Assembly: GCA_001801025.1 (NCBI GenBank)
Contig: MGWO01000007.1
Location: forward strand, 1,054,001-1,118,000
DNA from: Gallionellales bacterium GWA2_54_124
GTDB lineage: Bacteria; Pseudomonadota; Gammaproteobacteria; Burkholderiales; Gallionellaceae
Direction: 5' to 3'
Length of the DNA stretch: 64,000 nucleotides
The translations under genes were made by a program, and so were the position numbers. Positions 46,948-54,232 of this stretch are shown here, one piece after another; within the stretch, counting starts at the first letter, position 1, and each line of letters opens with the position of its first letter. The notes below the pieces were generated by a model, which had not been told where the DNA came from, made no database searches, and was given only the letters and a program-made list of their open reading frames with translations.

Positions 46948-47934
46948 CTAATACTTTTTGCGAAGTGGTTCAACTTTGCTAGTGCCTCGCTCGTAGTGGC
47001 GTTTTGTAACAGCATCACTAGAGTGCCCAAGTATTTTGGTAGCGTTTTGTCCAAGCTCTCTGGCCTCGGTAGCTACTTTCGCACGCAGGTCGTTTTCCGC
47101 AAAAGTTTCGGTCAGGCTTCCAGCCTCTATTGCCCTTTTCATCGCACGAGCCCATGTGCTCTTGAATCCGCTGGGACTGAGCTTTGTGCCATCCCGATCT
47201 GAGTTGATTAGATGCAGGCTAGTAACGCGATGTCGAAGCGCTTTGATTGTCTCGACGATGGTGCGTAGATTGTCGCTCCAACTAAACAGCAATTTCTTGC
47301 CCCGTTTCCCAGTTTGGACGAACAGACCATCATCCCGCAACTGGTCAAGACGGATGCTGAGCATGTCACCCTGACGCAGGCCTGTGAGTAATTTCAGCCT
47401 TATATAAGCCTGTAGCCATTCGGGGCAATGCGGTAAAAATGCAACAATCTCACTATCCAATACTTCTCTAGTGCGTGGATTTTCAACATTTCTACGGACT
47501 TGCTTGCATGGGTTGGTGTTGATCAAGCCCATTTTGATTGCTTGATTCATCACATTGCTTAATACGGCTACATCTCTATTTGAACGCACTGGTGCGTTAC
47601 GCATTCGCATAAATGCGTAAATGTCTTTTGGCTCAATATCCTCTGGGAACATCTCACCAAAGATGGGGCGTAATAGTGCTAAACTGGTAAGGTAGTCCGT
47701 CTGAGTTAACGGTTTACGAGAAGGAAGTTCCTCCTTGATATAGGTATCCATGACTGAGGACAATCGTTGTTTGCCAATCACGGGTTGAAGCATCGCAGCC
47801 CATTTTTGCATGGCAATGCCGTACTCTTTTCCAAGCGGAATCCATTTATTTTCAGTGTTGACGAAGTAATAGGCACCGTGCTTGAAATAAACACGCTGCG
47901 GTAAATCTTTACGAATTTTTCTTGGTTTTCCCAT
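46948..47934 (-). CDS. Tyrosine recombinase (phage-type integrase)
   Basis: From ATG 47934 the protein has 328 residues. An N-terminal SAM-like core-binding domain (about residues 70-150) is followed by the catalytic domain. The latter has Arg in TGLRQGD, a DLR box in which the usual preceding His is Asn (ENDLRAKVAT), His in ILGHSS and the nucleophile Tyr in KRHYERG. The gene points toward tRNA-His and ends about 80 bp from it, the classic layout of an element integrated at a tRNA 3' end. The longer frame start (48021) adds a non-homologous leader over the DUF4224 gene. Confidence 0.9.
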   Translation of the reverse strand: MGKPRKIRKDLPQRVYFKHGAYYFVNTENKWIPLGKEYGIAMQKWAAMLQPVIGKQRLSSVMDTYIKEELPSRKPLTQTDYLTSLALLRPIFGEMFPEDIEPKDIYAFMRMRNAPVRSNRDVAVLSNVMNQAIKMGLINTNPCKQVRRNVENPRTREVLDSEIVAFLPHCPEWLQAYIRLKLLTGLRQGDMLSIRLDQLRDDGLFVQTGKRGKKLLFSWSDNLRTIVETIKALRHRVTSLHLINSDRDGTKLSPSGFKSTWARAMKRAIEAGSLTETFAENDLRAKVATEARELGQNATKILGHSSDAVTKRHYERGTSKVEPLRKKY

Positions 47935-47953
47935 GATTATGATGATACAGATT

Positions 47954-48178
47954 TCACTTTTTTTCCAAAGAACTAAAATCAGGTGAAGTCTTTGCACGTG
48001 TAAATTCATGTGTGAGACCACCCATTTGTTTTAGGTAGTGGCTCCTATCCACCCTTGCTCTACCATCCGCAGCCACCCTGAATATAAACCCTTGATCTCG
48101 CAGCCACTCATTTTGTTTCTTGGGTTGTAAATACCCTGTGAGTTCTGTGAGTTCATCTGTTGTCAGAGTTATGTTCAT
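47954..48178 (-). CDS. DUF4224 phage/island-associated protein
   Basis: The 74-residue protein from ATG 48178 has the DUF4224 pattern: LTTDELTELTGYLQPKKQ, then WLRDQGF and a V.ADGRARVDR motif. The family is found next to phage integrases and is thought to help excision or directionality as a small DNA-binding partner; this is not proven. It lies 19 bp upstream of the integrase in the same direction. Confidence 0.8.
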   Translation of the reverse strand: MNITLTTDELTELTGYLQPKKQNEWLRDQGFIFRVAADGRARVDRSHYLKQMGGLTHEFTRAKTSPDFSSLEKK

Positions 48179-48218
48179 GAATTTGATTACTTTAAAAAGG
48201 GAGGCGGTGAACAATTTC

Positions 48219-48531
48219 ATGGGATGGAATATAAGGCTATTTCAACGGTACGTTGACTTGAGAACGGGTGTTTTTTCTTCTTCCTCGTACTTTATTGAGT
48301 TTTTAGTGTTGTCAGGGGTGTATGTCGTTGATCGAGTTTCCTTTCATATAAACTTGAGTATTGGATGGCTATATTAATTGGGTTATCGGAAGTGTCGATA
48401 TATCACCGTTGATTAATAATGGTTTCTTTCTTGCGCTGGTGTTTTTATATGCATTACCAATATCGCTTTGGCTATTGATAAATACAGCGCTTAAACAGCT
48501 CGGTATTCTCCAGTCAACGATGCGCAAATAA
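48219..48531 (+). pseudogene. Possible frameshifted small membrane protein
   Basis: Two overlapping plus-strand frames together look like one small membrane protein. The first, from ATG 48219 (AGGGAGG upstream), reads MGWNIRLFQRYVDLRTG with a hydrophobic SYFIEFLVLSGVYVV and stops at 48377. The second, in another frame from about 48361 to 48531, reads a strong membrane helix (GFFLALVFLYALPISLWLL) and a C-terminus NTALKQLGILQSTMRK. A one-base indel between about 48335 and 48375 would join them. I do not recognise the family. Confidence 0.35.
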
Positions 48532-48854
48532 TAGAACAATAGGCACAACGGCTTTACGTGATTATTCTTCAGTACCATACACAATTGAACTTCTGCTTCG
48601 TCTCGTCAACAGGCCGTTGTGACCGTCAGCAATCAGGCAGGCTAAATTTTGAACCGAGAAAAATTTTCAAGGGTCGGTTTCAGGCGGTGTATTATTAAAG
48701 CTGTGCATCGGCTGCGTGCCATCAGCGGATGGTCGAGATTGAAAAATTGCCGCCTGAAACCTGACGTTCGTGGAAGGTGGAAAAATACCAGCAGAGCATC
48801 ATTCTGATGATAAATTTTTGAAACGCACCCCATTTTATCTTTATCTTGCCGCAA
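48532..48854. other. Gene-free island segment with a 12-bp inverted repeat
   Basis: No supported gene. GGTTTCAGGCGG (48677-48688) recurs inverted at 48750-48761, bracketing 61 bp. It could be the ends of a decayed miniature element or a hairpin; no target-site duplication was noticed. Confidence 0.4.
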
Positions 48855-48872
48855 GGTAACTTTAAGGTTACC
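48855..48872. promoter_or_regulatory. Palindromic operator before the toxin-antitoxin operon
   Basis: GGTAAC-6-GTTACC ends eight bases before the toxin ATG (48881). This is the size and place where the antitoxin or complex of such operons binds to repress itself. Confidence 0.6.
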
Positions 48873-48880
48873 ATTTGACC

Positions 48881-49228
48881 ATGACCGTCAAAATTGAAGA
48901 ATACATAACCAGCGAACAGAAGAACTACTATGCGGAGTGGTTCAATGATTTGTCCGTTGAGTATGCTGCAAAAGTAGCCGTTGCTCGGGCGCGCATGATG
49001 GCGGGCAGCATGGGGAACGTAAAACCCATTGATGGAACGCTTAAGGAATATCGAATTGATTGGGGTCCGGGAATTCGGATTTACCTCATCCATGACGGTG
49101 ATGTGTTAATCGTGCTGCTTGGCGGTGGAACAAAAAACGGTCAGGCTGCCGATATCAAGCATGCGAAAAAGTTACGCGATGAGTACGATGTCCGTAAGTC
49201 CATGTTAAAGAAAAATCAGAAAGGATAA
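48881..49228 (+). CDS. RelE/HigB-type toxin (phage Gp49-like addiction module killer)
   Basis: From ATG 48881 the protein is 115 residues. The fold-typical segments are WFNDLSVEYAAKVAVARARM, GNVKPIDGTLKEYRIDWGPGIRIYL and VLIVLLGGGTKNGQAADIKHA, matching the HigB/Gp49-like 'addiction module killer' family, probable ribosome-dependent mRNA nucleases. The toxin precedes the antitoxin, as in higBA systems. A GTAAC palindrome lies upstream. Confidence 0.85.
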   Translation: MTVKIEEYITSEQKNYYAEWFNDLSVEYAAKVAVARARMMAGSMGNVKPIDGTLKEYRIDWGPGIRIYLIHDGDVLIVLLGGGTKNGQAADIKHAKKLRDEYDVRKSMLKKNQKG

Positions 49229-49558
49229 ATGATGGGACAGCTCACTGTAGATTCCAGTAAAACATTACAAGCCAGAATCAAGGCAGATCCCGCATTTGCC
49301 GAAGCATTGCTGAGAGAGGCAACGGATATGTTTCTCAATGGCGAGGCGGAGGCGTCACGCTTATTGCTGCGCGATGTGGTGAATGCTACCGTGGGCTTTG
49401 AGCAAATTGCCACGGCAACCAACCGTCCGAGCAAGAGTGTGCATCGCATGCTTTCTGCTCGCGGCAACCCTACAATGGAAAGTCTGTCTGCGGTTTTTTC
49501 AGCAATCAGGAAGGTTCTTAACGTTTCTTTTGAGACGCACACTGTTCATCAGGCTTGA
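49229..49558 (+). CDS. HigA-like antitoxin (addiction module antidote protein)
   Basis: The 109-residue protein has a C-terminal helix-turn-helix (GFEQIATATNRPSKSVHRMLS, then GNPTMESLSAVFSAI) and an N-terminal toxin-binding part. It starts directly after the toxin stop, with AAAGGA inside the toxin's last codons, so the pair is translationally coupled. It would neutralise the toxin and repress the operon through the upstream palindrome. Confidence 0.85.
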   Translation: MMGQLTVDSSKTLQARIKADPAFAEALLREATDMFLNGEAEASRLLLRDVVNATVGFEQIATATNRPSKSVHRMLSARGNPTMESLSAVFSAIRKVLNVSFETHTVHQA

Positions 49559-50186
49559 TTGGGTAACGGCAACCGTTGAAATCGATGGGTGTGTATTTAC
49601 ACATAAATTGCATTGTCCGTGTCGATATGAACAACAGCTTTATGGCGATTGTTTGTGCGGCGCGTATTTCGGCAAGTGCCAATTTCGGCCATTGGTGACA
49701 ATATGACATCGGACCGTTGCGGGAAAATAGATTCAGTAACGATGGTAAATGATGAGCTAACTTCTCGCCAGGTGTATGTGTTTGCCGCAGTGTGACTGAC
49801 AGCCGACCAACCCATTGCCGGTAACGCTCGCAGAACCAACTGTACTGGTAGCCTTCAGGATGGATGGCTTTATATTCTTGCCATAGCAATTCGAGCGTGA
49901 CGCTCTTCTTGCGCATTTCGCGGTGCGCCCAAACCCAGTCTGGCTCAGTGCGAACAACATCAGAAGCCACAACGGGCGGTAACAGCCGCAACTCAAGGGC
50001 CGAATCATCCAACCCTTCGGGCAGCGGATAGCCTAGGCCCGCAGCTTTGGCGCGGCGAACATACTCACTAACCGTGGTGGGAGATGCGCCTATGGCACGG
50101 GAAATTTCCCTAAAGGTTCGACCGCATTCGTAATGCAGGCGGAGTGTTTCTGTAATTTTGCGCATGGATAACCTGTTGTTGGCCAT
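49518..50186 (-). pseudogene. Truncated IS21-family transposase IstA
   Basis: The open frame starts MANNRLSMRKITETLRLHY with a helix-turn-helix (TFREISRAIGASPTTVSEYV). It continues with the IstA segments PLPEGLDD, EMRKKSVTLELLWQEYK and RQTHTPGEKL. The match ends abruptly at about 49758, after GEKL, just before the catalytic DDE core. The last about 80 codons are unrelated sequence overlapping the antitoxin 3' end. IstB is absent. It is a dead fragment. Confidence 0.8.
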
Positions 50187-50213
50187 GTGGCTCCCCGGTA
50201 AAAATCGCCGAGG

Positions 50214-50792
50214 TTGCCACGGTTATCCCGCGTACCGCTACATCTCTATTTTACTGTCCAGTTTGCCGTGGAATGCGTGTCCAAGTTGCTCCGGAATTCG
50301 CAAAATGTGGGGATTACCATTCGATTTGGTCGATACGCTGCGCAACAATGCCGGGAGCGTGAATTGAGAAAGCCTGAAACGTTTGACTTTCTTGGGTTTA
50401 CGCATTGCTGTGGTCGGCGTGGCCGAGGTCTCTTGATCGTCAGGTTGACGATCAAGAAGAGGATGAGAGCAACACTGGCAGCTATTCGGGAAACATTGAT
50501 GCGGCGACGTCATGAGTCAATCCCAGTGGTAGGGCGTTGGCTGGGGCGTATGGTCCGAGGGTATTTCAACTACTACGCCGTGCCGGGTAATATGTACCGC
50601 TTAGCCTCTTTCCGTAGTGAACTGTGCCGCGCTTGGCGGCATGCGTTGATACGAAGAAGTCAGCGGCATAAGTTGCTCTGGTCTCGGTTCAATAGGCTGG
50701 TCAAGAAGTACCTGCCACCATGCCGGGTAGTCCATCCGCTTCCGAGTGAGCGGTTCTGCGTCAAGACTTATGGTAGGAGCCGTATGCAGTAG
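50214..50792 (+). pseudogene. C-terminal fragment of a group II intron reverse transcriptase/maturase
   Basis: From about 50310 the frame reads IRFGRYAAQ, then RKPETFDFLGFTH, the end of the RT thumb. The maturase X domain follows (GRWLGRMVRGYFNYYAVPGN, RAWRHALIRRSQRHKL, WSRFNRLVKKYLPP) and the typical tail HPLPSERF. The fingers/palm with the YADD catalytic site is missing, so it is inactive. The first about 30 codons are not intron-like and come from the IS21 remnant side. Confidence 0.85.
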
Positions 50793-50849
50793 TGCTGCAA
50801 GTACGGATCTGTGCGGGGGGCGTCAGGTAACTGGCGTCCCTACCGCAAC
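50777..50849 (+). ncRNA. Group II intron domains V and VI (3' end of the intron fragment)
   Basis: Domain V is a 34-nt hairpin (50777-50810) with the catalytic GAGC start, CGTATG / AAGTACG pairing and an ATCT end. Domain VI follows with a GGGGGCGTCAG / CTGGCGTCCC stem and a bulged A in CCCTACC that fits the branch point. The intron 3' border lies near 50848. The 5' part of the intron (domains I-IV) is missing. Confidence 0.75.
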
Positions 50850-50980
50850 CGCTGAAATTGAAAGAAATCTTGGCCATACGTATCCGCCTGAAATTATCAA
50901 AATAGGTCCGCAAATTGGCCATGTTCAACTTAGCCATCGACAGCAAACTACGCGTGTGTAATCTGCTCGAACTGACAGCG
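50849..50980 (+). pseudogene. Remnant of an integrase gene just after the intron end
   Basis: The plus frame reads PLKLKEILAIRIRLKLSK, a TAG stop (50903), then VRKLAMFNLAIDSKLRVCNLL. This matches the N-terminal part of a widespread tyrosine integrase family that has PLKL..IW.IR.RLQ and LFNLAIDSKLRGCDLV. It begins within two bases of the intron 3' end, so the intron may have been inserted in this gene. It is cut off at about 50977. Confidence 0.65.
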
Positions 50981-51109
50981 ATGAGCTTTGAGTATATCGA
51001 GGTGCTATATAACTGAAAACGGCAGCACTCAACACTGGGCTACAAATCACCGATTCAGTTTCTGGATAGCTGGCTGATTGCTCAGCAGAAGGAGAAACTG
51101 GCAGCATGA
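50981..51109 (+). pseudogene. C-terminal fragment of an IS3-family transposase (OrfB)
   Basis: The frame reads MSFEYIEVLYN, a TGA stop at 51014, then KRQHSTLGYKSPIQFLDSW ending at a TGA at 51107. This is the usual end of IS3 OrfB (Y.E.FYN..R.HSTLGY.SP..F). The in-frame stop replaces the codon after YN. It is fused in frame to the integrase remnant upstream, a chance scar. Confidence 0.75.
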
Positions 51110-51165
51110 ACCCCGCCCCTTGGAAGATGAAATATCGGTGGAACCTCAACTTATTTCAGGTGCTT

Positions 51166-53469
51166 TTATTCGTGCACCACTACCACTCTCTCCAAGAAAT
51201 AACCTAATTGCTTATCGGAACTCCCGATGTGCCCAAGTAGCCAATCCTTGAGCCACTGAAGAACAAACTCTTCACCCCCTTGTAAGAAACGCTTCTTCAA
51301 TGTTTCTATTTCTCTTAATAGGGCCTGATGTGCATTTTTGTGAGGCTCTGATCCAGGATAATTGAATTGATCCATCAATTTTTCTTCAAATTCAAAATGC
51401 TGTCCAACATAAGAGACAAGGTTATTTAAACGTTCAATGAGAGAGTCGTGGTCATCATTGACTTGTAGTGCAGCGCTAAAGTCATTAAGCATTTTTGCGA
51501 TTTCAAGATGCTGCGCATCAATCCCGCTATGTCCGGTCATGTGTGGACCGGAAATGTCTACCCAGTCTGCCTGCTCAGTAGATGTTAACTCAAGATCACT
51601 ATAGAACGTATATCGATTTTTTCCTGAAGTTTTGCTTTTATACATTGCAGAATCCGCTGCCTTCAGTAGACTATCGATTTCGTTGCCATCGGCAGGATAT
51701 AGCGCAATACCAATGCTGACACCAATGCGTGCATACTTATCTCCATCCAAATTAATGTCGTCGGCAATCCATTTTAAAATCTTATTCGCTACTGATTTGA
51801 CATCGGCGACAGTGCGGATAGCGTTAAGTATGATTGCAAATTCATCTCCGCCAAGGCGGGCAAGGGTGTCTGTTTCACGAATACACGATAACATTCTTCG
51901 AGCTGCTTCCTTAAGAGTTTTATCCCCAGCTTCATGTCCAAAAGTATCATTTATTGCCTTAAATCCATCTAGATCTAAGAAGAATATCGCAGAGGTTTCT
52001 CTCATTCTCCTTCCGGTTGAAATGGCTTGAGAGAGACGATCATAGAGGAGATCTCGGTTGGGTAGTCCCGTCAATGAGTCGTGAGTTGCTAAATAGCCAA
52101 TTCGTGCCTCTGTTGATATTCGCTCGGAGATATCTCTTGCTATAGTTGAAATTCCCGTCACATTTTCAGAATCGCCATAAATTGGTGAAAGTGTAGCGGA
52201 AATATTGACTAACTTGCCCGTCTTGTGTGACCGAACAGTTTCAAATGACTCTATCCTCTCGCCTTTGGCAATGCGGCCCAAAAGCGAAAGTTCTTCATTT
52301 AATTTTTCAATAGGAATAACTAGTTGTATATTTTTTCCTATTGCCTCTTCGGAGGAATAACCAAATAGTTTTTCGGCGCCTCTATTCCAAGTTTGAATAA
52401 TTCCTTCAAGTGATTTGCTTATAACTGCATCTTCTGTATGGTCGATAATTGATTTAAACTTGAGTAAGTTTAGTTCGCGCTCTTCAATTTTATTTTGAGC
52501 CGCAATGAGGCTGTTCTGACGCTTTGTGGCTAAAAAATAGAACATTATGGTTGCAGCAATTAAGAAAATTAATCGAATTACGTTGGTGAGTTCAGATCGC
52601 ATCCATTGTCTGAATATAAGACCGTATTCTGTAGAGACGATGATTGTGAATGGCGCATTTTTGAAATTCCGAAATACGGACATTCTCATGACTGGCTCGA
52701 ACTTGACAATATTCAAATGTTGAGAGACTTCTAATCCGGACTTGGTGTGTTCCGTGAAGGCTATGCCGCCTATAAGATTTTCACCAGTATGTTCCCTTCG
52801 TGGAACACGGGTAAAAATATCTCCCTGCGTATTGATGAGAAGTGCCTCTAATTCCGGCTTCTCATCTTCCAATGACATACTCTCTGCAAGAAATCTTGCG
52901 TCGATTGATGCAACCAGCACTCCTATAAAATTCCCATTTCTGTCACAATAAGAATGTGATGCTGTGTATCCAATTAAGCCACTAAAAGTCTTGAATGGTC
53001 TCGAATAATATGCGTCCACACTTTGTGGAGTAGCCTTGTGATGTCGAAAATATTCGCGCCCACTGGCATCACTTCCTATTGCTATATCTCTTGCATCCGC
53101 TCGAATCTTACCGTTTGAATCAACGAAAACAATGTTGCGAAGTTCAGGGAGCTGGCGAAGGTAATTTCTAAAAAGCTTTCCCTGATCAACAGCATCAAGG
53201 TCTGGCTGATCGCGCATATCTTCAATGAGGCTATTCATCATCAGATTTATAGTGCGCAACGCTCCGGAAATTCGGGCATCACGGGCTTTTGCCCGTTGGT
53301 CGAGCATTTCGTATTCATGCTGAATCAATAATTCGTAGTTTTGGTGGGCACTCCAGACGGACCACAATATAATTGCAATAACGATGACGCTGGCGAGAAC
53401 CCCAGTCGGTACGACTTGTGCGGAGGCTACCTTACACCTCAATTTAACTGCTAAAAGGGCACGCAGCAT
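51166..53469 (-). CDS. Diguanylate cyclase with dCache, PAS, GGDEF and C-terminal hemerythrin domains
   Basis: The 767-residue membrane protein has two helices flanking a periplasmic Cache-type sensor (about residues 45-300; YYSRPFKTFSGLIGYTASHS), then a PAS domain (IIDHTEDAVISKSLEGIIQT). The GGDEF domain carries an intact RLGGDEFAII active site and an RxxD product-inhibition site (RETD) five residues before it. Last comes a bacteriohemerythrin domain (about 640-760) with ligands in GIDAQHLEI, HFEFEEKLM, HKNAH and HIGSSDKQLG. It probably makes c-di-GMP in response to an external ligand and to O2 or redox through the di-iron site. It is the only clearly intact non-mobile gene of the island. 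Confidence 0.9.
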   Translation of the reverse strand: MLRALLAVKLRCKVASAQVVPTGVLASVIVIAIILWSVWSAHQNYELLIQHEYEMLDQRAKARDARISGALRTINLMMNSLIEDMRDQPDLDAVDQGKLFRNYLRQLPELRNIVFVDSNGKIRADARDIAIGSDASGREYFRHHKATPQSVDAYYSRPFKTFSGLIGYTASHSYCDRNGNFIGVLVASIDARFLAESMSLEDEKPELEALLINTQGDIFTRVPRREHTGENLIGGIAFTEHTKSGLEVSQHLNIVKFEPVMRMSVFRNFKNAPFTIIVSTEYGLIFRQWMRSELTNVIRLIFLIAATIMFYFLATKRQNSLIAAQNKIEERELNLLKFKSIIDHTEDAVISKSLEGIIQTWNRGAEKLFGYSSEEAIGKNIQLVIPIEKLNEELSLLGRIAKGERIESFETVRSHKTGKLVNISATLSPIYGDSENVTGISTIARDISERISTEARIGYLATHDSLTGLPNRDLLYDRLSQAISTGRRMRETSAIFFLDLDGFKAINDTFGHEAGDKTLKEAARRMLSCIRETDTLARLGGDEFAIILNAIRTVADVKSVANKILKWIADDINLDGDKYARIGVSIGIALYPADGNEIDSLLKAADSAMYKSKTSGKNRYTFYSDLELTSTEQADWVDISGPHMTGHSGIDAQHLEIAKMLNDFSAALQVNDDHDSLIERLNNLVSYVGQHFEFEEKLMDQFNYPGSEPHKNAHQALLREIETLKKRFLQGGEEFVLQWLKDWLLGHIGSSDKQLGYFLERVVVVHE

Positions 53470-53929
53470 TTGATTAACTCCATTTTAGATCCCTAATCCC
53501 AACTTGTTATTTCATTGACTTCCTAGTCGTTGCATTGAGTAAACTGGGGCATGTTAATACTATGGAATTTTTCAGCTTGGTATAACTAGGTTGGTACCTA
53601 GTTGGCCGTTGAAATACTTCCGTTGGTAATTTCTGGACTACCCAGCTCCAGTTCGCGATAAATCCGATAGACGCGTTTGTGATTCCGTGGATAGCCCTTT
53701 ACGTTGCGCAGATAAAAAAATCAAAGGCGGAACACCCAGTTGCGTTGGTTATGGGTCAGGCGAATCAGATGAAGGGTGTACATGGATGAAAATTCGTGAA
53801 GTTGATTTCCTCCGCTTACACTTCACGAACGCCCAATCTTGGTGCTTCAGCATAAGGCGTCGCACTTTTTATGAGCATTTTGCAGCGATCTGCGCAGACA
53901 AACAACCGTATTAATGGTGATGTAAACTG
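53470..53929. other. Gene-free stretch between the GGDEF gene and the guanidine operon
   Basis: Apart from the IS3 scrap at about 53640-53775 and a possible sigma-54 promoter at the right edge, nothing is recognised. A 75-codon plus-strand frame (53687-53914) lies antisense to the IS3 remnant and is not supported. Confidence 0.5.
53640..53775 (-). pseudogene. Fragment of an IS3-family transposase (OrfB N-terminal part)
   Basis: On the minus strand the frame reads LIRLTHNQRNWVFRL, a TGA, then FFYLRNVKGYPRNHKRVYR and IYRELELG. This is the segment of IS3/IS2-type OrfB preceding its integrase core. It is short and has a stop, so it is dead. It lies opposite in direction to the IS3 C-terminal scrap at 50981. 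Confidence 0.7.
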
Positions 53930-53945
53930 TGGCATGCTTTATGCT
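53930..53945 (+). promoter_or_regulatory. Possible sigma-54 promoter upstream of the riboswitch
   Basis: TGGCATGCTTTATGCT has the -24 GG and -12 GC exactly 10 bases apart after TGG (consensus TGGCAC-N5-TTGC). A start about 12 bases downstream would place transcription near 53957, just before the riboswitch. Sigma-54 control would suit a nitrogen-source operon. The -12 element is imperfect. Confidence 0.45.
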
Positions 53946-53991
53946 TTAATTATCGCGAGGGTGTCGGTCCGATAGGTCGGCCACTTGCAGA

Positions 53992-54096
53992 AGAACTAGG
54001 GTTCCGACTGCCAATTAAATTTTGGCAGTGTCTGGTCCGAGAGTTCTCGGTCTTGTCGATGATAAGACTTCACGGAGGGATAAAAGCCCGGGAGGT
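53992..54096 (+). promoter_or_regulatory. Guanidine-I riboswitch (ykkC class aptamer)
   Basis: The conserved blocks of the ykkC/guanidine-I aptamer appear in order: CTAGGGTTCCG (53996-54006), a variable stem (ACTGCCAA/TTGGCAGT), CTGGTCCGAGAG, a second variable stem, then ACGGAGGGATAAAAGCCCGGG at 54072-54092. This class senses free guanidinium and turns on transport and carboxylase genes, which fits every gene downstream. The 3' strand of the aptamer (GCCCGGGAGG) can pair instead with downstream sequence to form a terminator. Confidence 0.93.
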
Positions 54097-54129
54097 TGTG
54101 ACCAATTTTTATTGGCACCCTCTCGGGCT
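54085..54129 (+). terminator. Riboswitch expression platform hairpin
   Basis: AGCCCGGGAGG (54085-54095) is the 3' strand of the aptamer and can pair over 11 positions (one G-U) with CCTCTCGGGCT (54119-54129). An inner hairpin CCAAT/ATTGG closes the loop. Without guanidine this would end transcription; ligand binding would keep the first strand inside the aptamer. The T-tract after it (ATTTCATTTC) is weak. Confidence 0.75.
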
Positions 54130-54151
54130 ATTTCATTTCAGGAGTCAAATT

Positions 54152-54232
54152 ATGTCGTCAAAGCAATTGGTTGAATCGCCATCAGTAACATATAGGTGCC
54201 TCGTAGGCTACAACGAGGTGCACAATGTCTAG
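54152..54232 (+). CDS. 26-codon leader ORF overlapping the permease start
   Basis: ATG 54152 has a good AGGAG seven bases upstream and opens 26 codons (MSSKQLVESPSVTYRCLVGY...) ending at TAG 54230-54232, eight bases inside the permease gene. The permease ATG itself (54225) has no clear ribosome site, so coupling to this leader is plausible. It could be a functional leader or the scar of a removed gene. I do not recognise the peptide. Confidence 0.4.
   Translation: MSSKQLVESPSVTYRCLVGYNEVHNV

Noticed and set aside
50214..50792. Functional group II intron
   Set aside because: The reverse-transcriptase catalytic region and domains I-IV are missing; only the maturase end and domains V/VI remain.
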